A stretch of DNA of 64,000 nucleotides from Rotaria socialis (Eukaryota > Rotifera > Eurotatoria > Philodinida > Philodinidae), in the NCBI GenBank assembly GCA_905331475.1, contig CAJNYU010002606.1, positions 1-64,000 of the forward strand, in the 5' to 3' direction. Below are positions 1 through 10,832 of the stretch, one piece after another; positions within the stretch are counted from its first letter, which is position 1, and the number at the start of each line of letters is the position of its first letter. A program made the position numbers and the translations under genes. Under the pieces are notes generated by a model. It had not been told where the DNA came from and made no database searches. It saw nothing but the letters and a program-made list of their open reading frames with translations.

Positions 1-567
1 ACATCGACACGCAATTTTTTTGATTCAGTTTTGTGGTGCTTCACAATAAGAAAAAAGGCTTTTTCGTTTTGGTGTAAGACCACCACCATCACATATATCT
101 TTTGTACATAATAAAACGTTGTCGACTGTTGATGTAGTTGCTTCAGCCTGTGTAGCATTACCATCTTGATTATCAGTATTACAACCAATAAGTTGAAAAG
201 CCCAAAGGGCAACCAAATTCTTTATCTTTTCACATAAACGATCCCTAAAAGGCAATTGTGCCGATATTGATGGCACGCTTCGATGATTCTCCTTCATTCT
301 CTTTCTGTTCTCTTTCCATTGTTCTAATATCTCTCTCCCCTGTCTCTCTTCTATCTCTCTCCTATATATACGTGTGTAAATTCTTATGTATATCTTCATA
401 AATTATATTTATTCAACATATTTCTATAGAAGATCGACAGACTATTCTCATTCTAAGACGATGACAGTCTGAAAACAACAATACTATGTAATAGTGAATA
501 CCATATTTTGTAAACCCAATTTGAGTCGAATCGAATCCAATCGAATTGATTTTTTTCGTGTTTTTAG
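1..567. other. Non-genic, no supported gene
   Basis: No gene could be supported here. A minus-strand open frame at 25-399 gives a 124-residue product with a basic, Arg/Glu-rich start and no recognisable domain; it has no splice partners and I do not call it. The last 50 bases are rich in the short motif TCGAATCGAA, which leads into the tandem array that follows. Confidence 0.5.
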
Positions 568-706
568 CCGAATCGGATCGAATTACAATTTTAAAAAGAC
601 CAGAAAATCCGAATCGAATCGAATTGCAATTTTAAAAAGACCAGAAAACCCGAATCGAATCGAATTACAATTTTAAAAAGACCAGAAAACCCGAATCGAA
701 TCGAAT
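568..706 (+). repeat. 41-bp tandem repeat, about 3.4 copies
   Basis: Three full units lie at 568-608, 609-649 and 650-690, with a partial fourth at 691-706. Each unit begins CCGAATCG and ends in AAAAAGACCAGAAAA plus one or two bases. Units differ by only one or two substitutions, so the array expanded recently. It is open in one plus-strand frame purely because the sequence is repetitive. It directly abuts the dispersed repeat at 735-1026. Confidence 0.9.
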
Positions 707-734
707 GGCACTTTTGTCATCGGTTTCGGTCTCT

Positions 735-1026
735 GATTTATATATGTTGTGAATAATTTTGAGAAAAAAAAAGTTTTTTGAAAAAATCACTGTACCCCTT
801 CTCAGGGATGATCTAGTCAATAATGACAATTTTTTCGATAACTCAGTCATTTCTTGACAGATTGCTTTCATCTTCGAACTCGACTGAGATCTTGATGAGA
901 TCATTCTGTGTACAAAATTTCATGACAATTGGATGAGGCTTTCAAAAGTTATCGTGTTAACGGCCGGACGGCCGGACACACTGACCGAATCTAGTGTACT
1001 CATTGTTTTTGGAGTACACAAAAAAC
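735..1026 (+). repeat. Dispersed repeat, copy A
   Basis: About 290 bp that recurs, diverged but colinear and in the same orientation, at 9345-9634. Shared landmarks in order are GATTTATATATGTTGTGAAT, TCAGGGATG, ATGACAATTTTTTCGATAAC, CATCTTCGAACTC, a CGGCC-containing patch before ACACACTGA, and a terminal hairpin GTGTACTC...GAGTACAC followed by an A-run. There is no open frame of useful length. It is probably a short non-autonomous interspersed element; the class is unknown. Confidence 0.85.
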
Positions 1027-1875
1027 ATTCAAACGCTTATTCTGCAGAAAGATTCAGTAAGAAAAACTAGGGTGAGCGTGAAGATCAAAGTGATTCACGG
1101 TCACACCCACATCTTTCAAACTGCTATTTTATTTTAATCGAAGACGTCATACAAGCGTTTATTTGCATAAAATTTATTTTCTTTCATTCCTATATATATT
1201 TACTTCTACAAACATGGCTTATATGCTCTGTAAATAAGTCACTTATGAAAAGGAAGCGCGTGGATATGTACTTACAGATTGCTTCGCCGGCCAGTGTGGT
1301 CCTCCGAATGAATATCAATCAATTGGCTGTATCGTATCTTACATAAGATTCCAAGTAATAAACATGAGAATATTCATTTTACATGAAGTCTTTTTGTCAT
1401 GATGCCAAAAGTTTTTTTCGTTACATTCTCTTATCTTTTTATGTATCGATTGCAACGAAATGACTAGATATGTTCATTGAATCATTTTGAGATAAGCAAA
1501 TGTTATTTCTTTCCTTGTTATTCTTGCACTACCACTGAACTTCGATCTAGTATCGCACTCTAACGCAGCTCAAAGAAAACCTTGATTATTGTTCTCGACA
1601 TTTATTATATTAGAAAACGGGGAAATATAACGAAATAAAAAAAATGTATTATAAATTTCCACTAAAACTGTCCGGCCTTGCACCATTTATGTATAGTTTA
1701 GAGAAACCTTTTTCATCATAAAGTAGTACCTTGTGATGCGTATCTCCTCGTAGTTGTTCTAAGTCCACATAGAAAAATACTGTTTACACTAAAAGGCAAA
1801 AGAAATTTCATTAGAAATATCAGTTTTAGACTATGATGTTTTTATTTGTTGTTACGACTTCTTTTTTTAAATATT
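1027..1875. other. Non-genic spacer
   Basis: AT-rich with no gene recognised. It contains a short GT/AC patch near 1070-1115, related to the G/T-rich tracts seen elsewhere in the first 9 kb. It runs into the 3' end of the FKBP gene at 1876. Confidence 0.5.
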
Positions 1876-3413
1876 TTATTTAAAAAACGATTTATATAAT
1901 TCTTTTTGTTTCATTTCACGTTTTTTAATCTCCTGATGGCAATGTTCAATTTGTTGTTGAGCAGCAAGATTCGATGGATTAATCTTGACAACGAATTGGA
2001 AATCTTTTAGTGCTAAGTCAAATTTGAGCAAAGCTAGTTGAGCTTGAGCACGACGAAAAAAACACTTTTCATTAATAGCATCCAAAGCTAGCCCACTATC
2101 ACAGGATGTTTTACATTGTTGATAATCACCTAATTTTAAATAACATAATGCTGAATTTGATTGCGCAGCCAATTTCAATTGTTGGGATTTAACTCTATCA
2201 TCATCAGTGTGATATGATACTGATGAAAGAAAATCAGCAACGATTTGATATCTTTTCACAGCGAGTTCATGATAACCGTTCTGCAATGACACACAAGAAA
2301 AACATATTCAATCATAGACCGAAAATGAAAATGTAGAAAATACTTTTAAAAGATCATCTGCTCGTGCTTTTAATAGTTCGGATCGTTTAAGTTTTTGCTG
2401 AGCATCTAAGAATCGTCTTTCTACAAACTAGAACATCAATTGATAATTCTTCAGAAACAGTGTTTAGTAATTCTCTCTTTAGTTTTTGTCTTTCTTACTC
2501 TTTCAAAGTTAATCAATTCTACTTCATACCGAACAGATCCATCGATTGGAATGGAAAATTTTTCCAAACCTACAAGTAATTTTCCTTTTAAATCTAATTG
2601 GCAATGTTCATTTTTAAGCATTTTGCAAACAGCATGTTCAACACTAAAAATTTAATTCGAATAGCAATAAAAACAATCAATTATTTTCTGTTTACCCTGA
2701 AGGTACTTGCTCAAGAAAACCCAATCCAACGAAAAACCTAACAGTTCGTTCATCAAAGATTTTGTCTTGATACATTCCTTTCAGATTAATTTCTACTGTT
2801 GCATCTTCATTAGGTGATTCACATCCTTCACCGCGACGAATTATTCTTCTAATGATACTTCCATCTTTTCCATCACTTAAATCTTTCCCTGAAATTCAAG
2901 AAAAAAACAGAATGGACAACGACTGTCGAAAAATCGGTTTTACCAACAAAATCTATTAGTTCTATTTCAAAGATGACATTTGTGGCAGATCCCATTCGTT
3001 TTTTTTCACCTTTTAAACCATAAGCATATTTCGGTTGGGAAAAAAATCGTGCTATTTCTCCACGTTTCATTGTAGCTACACCAAGATCCCAAGCTTGAAT
3101 GACTTCTCTTTTACCTAAACTAAAACTAAATTTCTCATTTCGATCTCGGCTATTGATAAAAACTGTTCCGTCCATTTCACTTCCAACATAATGAATGAAA
3201 ACTTGATCATCAAACATTGGTTTATCATCGTCGATGCCTTGACGAACGATTTCTTTCATTAAACCTTTGAACGAGCAAGAAAACAAAAAGAAGAGGATCA
3301 AAAATATAACTTAATGATATGCAATGAAAATATTTACATTTATCTTGATCTGGCGAAATATCTTCACCTTTCAAATGAAAGTTTTCTTCTTCAACTAGTT
3401 TAACTGAAGTCAT
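1876..3413 (-). CDS. FKBP4-like: FKBP51/52-type peptidyl-prolyl isomerase with TPR domain
   Basis: Six exons: 3338-3413, 2944-3264, 2696-2888, 2499-2643, 2344-2427 and 1876-2280. They total 1224 nt, coding for 407 aa (vertebrate FKBP52 is about 457). Residues ~27-130 form a first FKBP domain with the pocket residues Y51, V80-I81-W84 and Y107 of a functional isomerase. Residues ~135-245 are a second, degenerate FKBP domain (starts IIRRGEG, as in FKBP52). Residues ~250-400 are three TPR motifs (CYLKLGDYQQC, CFFRRAQAQLAL), the region that docks the C-terminal EEVD of Hsp90 in this family. The expected role is a cytosolic Hsp90 co-chaperone. An oddity is that the FKBP12 Asp37 position (usually F-D) reads F-I (F61-I62). 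The start is the first ATG, with a short acidic leader like the family's. Confidence 0.95.
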
Positions 3414-6400
3414 TGATCAAAAAGTTGTATTTAACAAACTGGTTTTTGACGGTTATGATCTATTTGTTAATCTATCTCGAATGTTTGAAATTAAGCAAAT
3501 ACTTATGCATATCCGTTATGCATCAATAAATATGTAAATGTATTGAATCGTTTTATACTTTATCGACAATCGCACAAAACAATGGTCGCCAGATGTCGTT
3601 CAATTGAGCAAGCATCAATCTTACTTTTGATAGAGATTTTTGAAAAACAAACAGAAACATTCTTATTCGAGAGGATAAAATGTTTTCATTTCATTGAAAG
3701 CATCGTGTAATGATTTTCTTCTTATACAGTAGTCATAGTATGCTAAAGTTTATAAGATATCAAAATAAGGTAATTATTTGCTGCTATCATCTTAATAGGT
3801 GAGAAGTCTTTTATTGGACGTAGACAACACCGTTCGTAAGTTTTAATGAGAGACATGAAAATAAAAGTTTATTAGAATCTTACAATATTTCGGCATATTT
3901 TGAAAGATTTCAAATTTGAAAAAGTTTTACAAGTCCTGAACATATTGAAAAAAAACATACGACTCTCTTCTATTTTTTTTTCTTGATAATATTTTAGTTT
4001 AGATTCTTATTGAAAGAAATCTCATAGGGCTTGCGTATAACATTCGCCTCATTTTCAGATCCACCCCTCTTTTATTTCCGATTTAAACAGATGCTCAAAA
4101 TCAAATCGTTTAATTGAATTTAATTGCGACACTTGAAAGGAATTCACCTTTACTCAATTCGGTTGAATAATAAAAAAATATTATTAAAATGAATAGAATG
4201 ATCAAGAAACAGACTGTTATGTCTATGCAACACCGTTTGTCGATACTTCATTCATAGTCGGAACCATAGACCGAAACAAGCCAAAAAACATCCGGCTCGA
4301 CTCACACAACAAATTTTCAAAAGCAGATTTTTGCAACAATAATAATAATTGACAATAGCAGATTTATTCAACAACAACAACAACAACAACAATTATATAT
4401 ATATCGGTGATCGGTCAATTGGTTAGATTCCATTTCGTCGAAAAATCACCTTCACCCACACCCTCACTGCTTTGGAGCTGTTAATTTCGACAAAACAGGA
4501 ATTCACCCGGTCAATTCATTGTTGTGTGACTAATTGGTGAATAGAACCTGATGTATTGAATATAATGAAAGTCATTGTATGTCATTCATTAGTGTCTATT
4601 GAATGTCGTCAGTTCATCGTCCTTTATTTATCGTATTTTTTGTTCGATTAATTCACTGCAATGAGTGAGATTTGTATCATTTCAATGCAACAGCTGATAG
4701 TAACGACCAATGTCGAGAAACAGTTGAAAGAAACAATGAAAACTTTACAAAAGTTCAGTCTCTCAAATCAAATTCGATTCGACTCGATTCGGTTTCGGCC
4801 TATGGTCGGAACGAGTGCATATGATTGAATCTGCTTGATTTTATTTTGTATTCACCGATCGTTTATAATTATTTGTTTCTGGTACTGTAATCTGCGCAAC
4901 TCTGTTTTCCATAGGTGAATGTGTTATGCAATTTTTCTTCTCAACATCGGATCATTTGTTCGTTCGCATTAGAGATTTGAAGAAAAATAATTTTTCAATT
5001 CATTTTCATTTTACGAAGTTGGACGTTTTTTTGTCCTTCTCTTTTGTTTTTCGTTTACGCATCAGGAAAAGTAACTCGCCTTTGGATCTCGTGGCTATTC
5101 ATTGTTATCAATTGTCTAAGCAGTATGAAAATGATGTCTAATATACACAGAAAACACATCGCACGTGAACGTATTGTATGAGGGTATGTCGATGTAGATG
5201 TATATGTGAGTATAGATGAAGAATGGACATTACACACCATCAAGGTTGACTGGCTGCGAAGAAAAGATTTGTTTGTTCTTTTCAGCCTTCCGCGTAATGA
5301 TCTTTGTTTCATTCTTTTGCTTTTGTATGCAAACATTGCCTTATCTCCATTTGCCTATTTAGCGCATGTGTTGAAAGTATCTGATAAGAAGTTACACAAC
5401 ACATGTGCGAGAAAAAAATTGTCTTTTATGAATATTCAAAGGTTAGGAAGATTGGGTAAGAAATTTCTACTTCAAGTAGTGTTTTGGTATCAAAACTCAT
5501 AGGAAATGGTCGATGATGAATAATCGACTGACTAAACAAATCACAATCTTGTCGATGATATATATTGCTGTATTTTTCAAGTTTAATGAGAAGTAAACGA
5601 ATAACAGGAAACGGTAAAAAATAGGGTAGCATGATGTGTCGAAATATATGCCAGCTGAGTATAAATTAGGAAAGAAGCAGTTCTTTAGAATCTACTCTTT
5701 GGAATAAATCATGCATTATAAGAAACAACGTAGAATAGAAAAAATCAGTGTAGAATCATCATTACATTCTGCTAGAATCGTTTGAATAATACTACGCGAC
5801 CCGAATCTCGTCTAGATCAAAAGCCAATGAATTACCTTAGTTGAATGTTTGATGGTTGATAGCCTTGCTATTATGCATTTGAGTATGATAGAAAAGTAAC
5901 GAGACAACTGCTGACGAGATAAATCGCCATTTTGTAGAATAGCATTGGTCTTATACTGATTGCTTCTAGATGTGTTCTGGCGGGACAGTGAGTAGTCTAT
6001 TTTGGTTGGGGTTTGTGGTCTCTTCATGTTCACTTATGGCCTATTATTATGTGCTTGGTCTACGGGAGTAACTTCCCAATAAAATTCAATTAGAAATTTT
6101 AAAGCTAAAATTTGAGCCCTTGTCGAGCCGTGTGATCATTAGAATATTCTAAAAGTGTCATTTAAAACAAATTTATCCTTATCAAAATTGTTCACTATCA
6201 AGCTTAGTTCTCTGTGTAGTAGAAAAATTCCAGTGGTACGTATTGGAAAGCCATAAATATTTCGATAACAATGCATTCATTTCAGCTGAAAATTATAAAA
6301 TGCTCTAATTAAATTTTAGGTAAAAATCTTGTAATAGAACTTTCCAGAAGATTTACTCCCCTAAGCGAAAAATTCAATAAAAAAACCTTAAAACCAAACC

Positions 6401-6461
6401 AGAAAAGAGATTTAAAACAATGTAATAGTACAGGTTTTCTACATAAGTTCGCTATGTAGTG
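3414..6461. other. Intergenic, 3.0 kb, repeats only
   Basis: No gene could be supported; short open frames near 4926-5632 have no domain or splice context. It contains an 8-unit CAA microsatellite (4369-4392), one G/T-rich telomere-like tract on the minus strand (4451-4467), and an imperfect inverted pair with core ACCATAGRCCGAAAC at ~4265-4279 and ~4789-4804. Confidence 0.5.
4369..4392 (+). repeat. (CAA)8 microsatellite
   Basis: Eight uninterrupted CAA units, followed by a short AT run. Confidence 0.95.
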
Positions 6462-7166
6462 ATGAGTCGATCACCTATACTATTTTTAACATTATGTACA
6501 ATGATGACCAGCTTTTTAGATTGTTACCAAAATATGGGCGAAAGAAAAGTTTTCAATATAATTAAAGCTGTTCCAGGTGTCGGCCTAGCGTATGGTGTTG
6601 TACGAGGTGTAGTTTATGCCGCAAAAGGTGACGCACATGAAGCGAAGCATTCTGTTACAATGGACTTGGCAGATTTGAATCCTCTACGAATGCCAAGAAA
6701 TCTTGCACATGGTATCGCCAGTGTAACGAGCGATTTCGATAGAGGCGCTTGGATCGGAAAACGACCGATTGGTAGACAATTTATTGGTGTTAATATCAGT
6801 CCTGGTATTGACGGGCTTCATTGGTGTATTCATATTAATGGAGTGATTTATCAGTTAGTTCTCGATAAAAATCATGATGTTAAAGTTCTTATAAGTTCGA
6901 AAAACGAAAGGAACGAATGGTATGAACGGGATTGTAAGGAATATTCATGGTATCTGATCAAGACAGAATTGGAAGATTTTGATCCAGACGTATTAAAAGA
7001 TTATGCAAAATCCTTTGAAAGTCGCGAATATCGAGCACTAATCGCAACAGGAGATAAAATAAACTGTCAATCCTTCGTTACTCGAATATTTGCAACAGCA
7101 GCGAATATATCAATTGACAAAGCACGAAGTACTATTCTTCTGGTTGTACCAAATATTTTATTTTGA
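6462..7166 (+). CDS. Secreted protein with permuted papain-like (LRAT/NlpC-like) His...Cys pattern
   Basis: A single exon of 234 aa, starting at the ATG at 6462 (a GTG lies just before it). Residues ~4-21 are a hydrophobic signal peptide. Residues ~32-62 are Gly/Val-rich and could be a second membrane-associating segment. H120 and H124 (motif HWCIH) precede a late NCQSF with C202. This order, His strand first and then Asn-Cys at the start of a helix, is that of the circularly permuted papain-like group (LRAT/HRASLS, permuted NlpC/P60), where NC is the nucleophile turn. That would make it a lipid acyltransferase or amidase/peptidase, but the family cannot be named from sequence alone. Intronless, unlike nearly every neighbour, which could mean retroposition or horizontal origin. 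The substrate is unknown. Confidence 0.6.
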   Translation: MSRSPILFLTLCTMMTSFLDCYQNMGERKVFNIIKAVPGVGLAYGVVRGVVYAAKGDAHEAKHSVTMDLADLNPLRMPRNLAHGIASVTSDFDRGAWIGKRPIGRQFIGVNISPGIDGLHWCIHINGVIYQLVLDKNHDVKVLISSKNERNEWYERDCKEYSWYLIKTELEDFDPDVLKDYAKSFESREYRALIATGDKINCQSFVTRIFATAANISIDKARSTILLVVPNILF

Positions 7167-8533
7167 TAATTAAAAATAGATCATGCGCTGGGTGTGTGAA
7201 GTGTGGGTGAAAAAGTGACTGAAGAGAACGTGCACACCTAGAGTCAGACCCACATACTCTAGATGAAGAATGCGGAATATATCGAATTGAATGAAGGTGG
7301 AAAAGCGGCAATAATATACAGTCACTGGCGCATATATTCGTTTATTTAGAGAAAGCCTGTTAAATTCTGTCAAACGCGCATTTCACTAGATTTATCAGAA
7401 GGTACCATTCTTGAAAAACGTCCTTGGAATTGCCATACTTGTTTTTAAGTACTTCGCATTTTACAATCAAACTAAGAAACTGGAGCAGTTGCTACAGAAG
7501 TTCATGGGTGATTGTGGGTATGAGTATTCGCTATTAATGATAACACACGCACACATGGATCCACACTCACACCCCACACCCTAAAGAGCGATTTTGAAAA
7601 TTTTACTGTTAGATAATAATCTCGTTCAAAGATTCTTGATAAGCCCTTAAATAAGGGGTTTATTAATGTCAAATACTTATATTCGAATGCTTAAGAAACG
7701 GTTAATTATATTGACGAATCCTTATAGGTTTTGCTATACATTGCAGTTTTATAAACTTCTCAAACAGGCTGATAAAACATCGTTTAAGTTCTTTCTGTAC
7801 GGGTTGATAACAATAATATACGTGCTATGCAAAATTACAGAAAGGACATAAGTAAGTGTTTAGGGCCATCATGAATGGTCCACTCGGTTTATATTAAAGA
7901 GTCTATACATGAATATAGATCTCAACAACTGCTTTAAGAGTATACAGAGCTATTTTCGATGCTGTACAATAGTACTAAGGACCATGCAGCCTCGCAATTA
8001 AAGACTGAATTATGTAATTATGCAGGATTGTGCCAAAAAAATTCAAAAATATTTTGAATTTTTCTACAGTTCTTCGGAACGGAATCGGATCTGTCTCAGT
8101 TACAAGAAATCTTTGAAAATTTTGTGTAAAAACTTTTGATCGTAACAAGCACCATAGAATCCTTCGGAAACGGTTGCATTCATTTCTAACGTATTATCTT
8201 TACATCATATTTTATTTTTGAATAAATTCTACTGTAAATGGATACAAAAAAGGCTGCTATCTTTCAAAGTCTCCTTTCAGAGAGAGAGAGAGAAAGAGAT
8301 AAATCTAAAAGACAACATGAAAAATAATAGAAGGCTGTTAATCTGTTTCTATTTGCATTATGCGTAAAGGAATTCTATTCTTATTTGTACACGTCAAACT
8401 ATACAATGTGCGATTCTAATGTCAATTTGAGAATCAAGTAACCATAAAATAACACCAGTATGTCAATTTGCAGGTTTGCCTGCATTTTTCGTAGTAGTCG
8501 TGTTTGATATTCAAGACTAATATGTTTCACTGA
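7167..8533. other. Intergenic with G/T-rich tracts
   Basis: No gene seen. It holds G/T-rich tracts on the plus strand at ~7189-7210 and ~7513-7524 and on the minus strand at ~7562-7582, each built around GGGTGTG/GTGTGGG. A small perfect inverted repeat, CCCTTA-AA-TAAGGG, lies near 7647-7660. A GA-rich microsatellite sits near 8280-8300. Confidence 0.5.
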
Positions 8534-8752
8534 CGAGCACTACATCTACGTAGGGTTTTGAAGAAAACTGAACAAGACGCAACAACAGTACCAACAATCG
8601 GTATCTGGAAACGTCCTCGTGAGAGAGGCCGTTTGAGCAATTTGACCAAATTTTTACTTCCTATTGCTCCATCAATCATTTTTGGAGTGTTTACTATCAT
8701 ATTCAATATACAGCAACATTCATTCTTTGATGAGACTCGTCAAAAAGAAGGA
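8534..8752 (+). pseudogene. Fragment of a membrane-anchored protein, cut at a G/T-rich tract
   Basis: An open frame without an ATG encodes a basic stretch (KRPRERGRLSN), then one membrane segment (LLPIAPSIIFGVFTIIFNIQQ), then a charged linker (DETRQKE). This order resembles the N-terminus of bdelloid-type membrane proteins in which one helix precedes a Gln/Arg-rich linker and a repeat domain; that is a resemblance from memory, not an identification. The coding-like sequence stops being protein-like exactly where the tract GGGGTGTGGGTGTGAG begins, and a stop follows. A weak splice acceptor may lie near 8561. It is probably a broken gene remnant. Confidence 0.35.
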
Positions 8753-8808
8753 TGGGGTGTGGGTGTGAGTTGATTCATGTTACCTACCCACCCACACCCT
8801 CACCCACC
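8751..8808. repeat. Inverted pair of G/T-rich telomere-like tracts
   Basis: GGGTGTGGGTG (8756-8766) and its exact reverse complement CACCCACACCC (8791-8801), separated by 24 bp. Both sit in longer G/T- or A/C-rich tracts. The bdelloid telomere repeat is, from memory, of TGTGGG type, so these could be interstitial telomere-like patches. The arms could also fold into a hairpin. Confidence 0.7.
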
Positions 8809-10832
8809 ATAATTATCATTAAAAACCAGTTAGGACGTCAAATGAAATCAATAATTTAATTGAAAATAACTTATTTGTTAAAAACTCGATTGAAGAAGAT
8901 CTAGTTATGAATAGACCGAAATCGAGACTTTCAATCTTCAGTTCGGTACATCTCTAGACCTTGTTATGCTATTCGATAATATATTCATAATGGTTTTAAC
9001 TAGAATTATTGTTACTCTTCTTGGCTAGTCGTTCGAAAGATATATTTCCATTGAATATAAGTAGATCTTGTTTTCTTTTACTTTGGATACATCGTCTGTT
9101 GTTTAAAAAAATGTGGACGCTTCGGATTTCATCCGAAAGTTATGTGTACTGCAAAAAGTGCATGGGATATATGAGTCATTCTAGAATGTCTGAACACCAA
9201 AATTATCATGAGAAACTAGGCATTTTGATTTCTGGATGCAGTTTTTGTGCATTTTGAGACGTTTGCCAGGCGACGTCTCATCAGAAAGCTACGGTTTAGT
9301 GCAAAACTAATATCAGATTCGGAATCAGCGTTAAAAGCTGAGTCGATTTATATATGTTGTGAATAATTCTGAGAAAGATTTATTTTTTGAAAAAAAAATC
9401 CATGTACTCCTCCTCAGGGATGGTCTGGCCAAAAATGACAATTTTTTCGATAACTCAACCATTTCTTGAGGGATTCTTCTCATCTTCGAACTCAACCAAG
9501 ATATTCATGATATTGAACTGTGTGGAAAATTTCATCACGGTCTCACTCTCCTTTCGAAAGTTATTGTGCCTACGGCCAGGCAGACACACTGAGCGATTCT
9601 AGAGTGTACTCCCTTTCTGAGTACACAAAAAAGACAATTTCATACCAAGAACAGCAGAAAAAGCGCGATTAAATCAACAGATTAAACAATAATAAATATT
9701 TCTTTCTTTTCTAATACAGTTCTTTTCATTCACGAAAAAAGTCTAGCTGATAAATGTTTGTGAATGGTCATGTCAGATTTAAACAATAAGATCAAAAGTC
9801 TATTGCTTTCATATCGGAGAACAATCCTTTCTCACTTTAATTATAATATCGATGATACAGCCGGTGTTTTTTAAAGAAATTAATTTTCTCTTGATTAATC
9901 ATGAAATGATTCTTTTAGCAACCGAACGTATGCCAACTGAACTAAGGCCAAAGAGGAAACATCGAAATTCAAGAGTTTTTGTACAACATTAAGCTGATTA
10001 AAATAATTTTTTAACAATCGAATTTGACGAAAAAATAATTTCGTTTTTTTATGAATTATCGAACATTAATGTGCAGAGTGTGAGTAGACTTCAAGATTAG
10101 AATTGTAAGAAAATCTCTCATTGTAATTCTGGCATATATCAAAAAATCTTCTTCGTTATATTTTGAACTAATCTATCATATTTATCTCGAATGGGAGTAT
10201 GAATTCCTCTGATTAAAATTCTTCGTATGATAATCAGTCTGATATTTAAGCAGACATGTAACCAGAAATTGTCTAAGGGAATTCGTATTGTTTTTACTAC
10301 TGGAAAGTACTTTTCCCTTAAAAAAAGTCGGAAAGAGAAATTGCATATATCTAGCTTTGACGTTCTGGACTATCATAGCAAGAACGAGATACACCTACAG
10401 TATTTCTTTTTCTTGTACTATTTCAGATGATTTCGGTGTGTTGTTGGCATTTCCACCCTCAACATGTTCACTTATGATAGATATCATATTGAGTTGCCAT
10501 CTAATGAAGTCTCGCCAGAACAGAAAAAACCGTTGTCGGGGATCGTCGGTAGATCTAACTCACATCCAAAATTTTAAACTTTTGTTGAAAAGTGATACGT
10601 GTAAATTACTTATAATCTTCATGAGAGTAATTTTCTTTGCATTTCTCTTTATCGATACCGTCGCATACAACTATATCATAATACTTATTTTCTTATTTTG
10701 CTAAATTTTCAAGAGCAAGATGCATTTCATTAAAATTAAAACAACACAAGCCGGTGACTTTACTGACCTATCATTGAGATAGTATACCATAAACGTGACC
10801 GAAACGTTTTGTATCATCTCATTTTGTTCTAG
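8809..10832. other. Non-genic region
   Basis: No gene recognised. Open frames at 9009-9257 and 10182-10704 overlap on both strands, lack domains and lack plausible splice partners. The only clear structure is the second copy of the dispersed repeat at 9345-9634. Confidence 0.5.
9345..9634 (+). repeat. Dispersed repeat, copy B
   Basis: Same element and orientation as 735-1026, diverged by substitutions and small indels. The terminal hairpin GTGTACTC...GAGTACAC is fully conserved in both arms while the loop differs in length and sequence (11 nt against 7-8 nt). An A-run follows in both copies. Confidence 0.85.

Noticed and set aside
25-399. Minus-strand 124-codon open frame
   Set aside because: No domain, no splice partners, charged low-complexity start, and next to repeats; length is within chance for this region.
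494-676. Plus-strand frame with RIESNR-type repeats
   Set aside because: Translation of the 41-bp tandem array and its flanking TCGAATCGAA motif.
4926-5632. Overlapping short open frames on both strands
   Set aside because: Mutually overlapping, domainless and without splice context; consistent with chance.
9009-9257. Possible Cys/His zinc-finger-like frame (YCKKCMGYMSHSRMSEHQNYH)
   Set aside because: The C-x2-C...H...H spacing is loose, the start is not an ATG, and no neighbouring exon or homology supports it.
10288-10704. Plus-strand 138-codon frame
   Set aside because: Overlapped by frames on both strands, no domain, no conserved splice structure.
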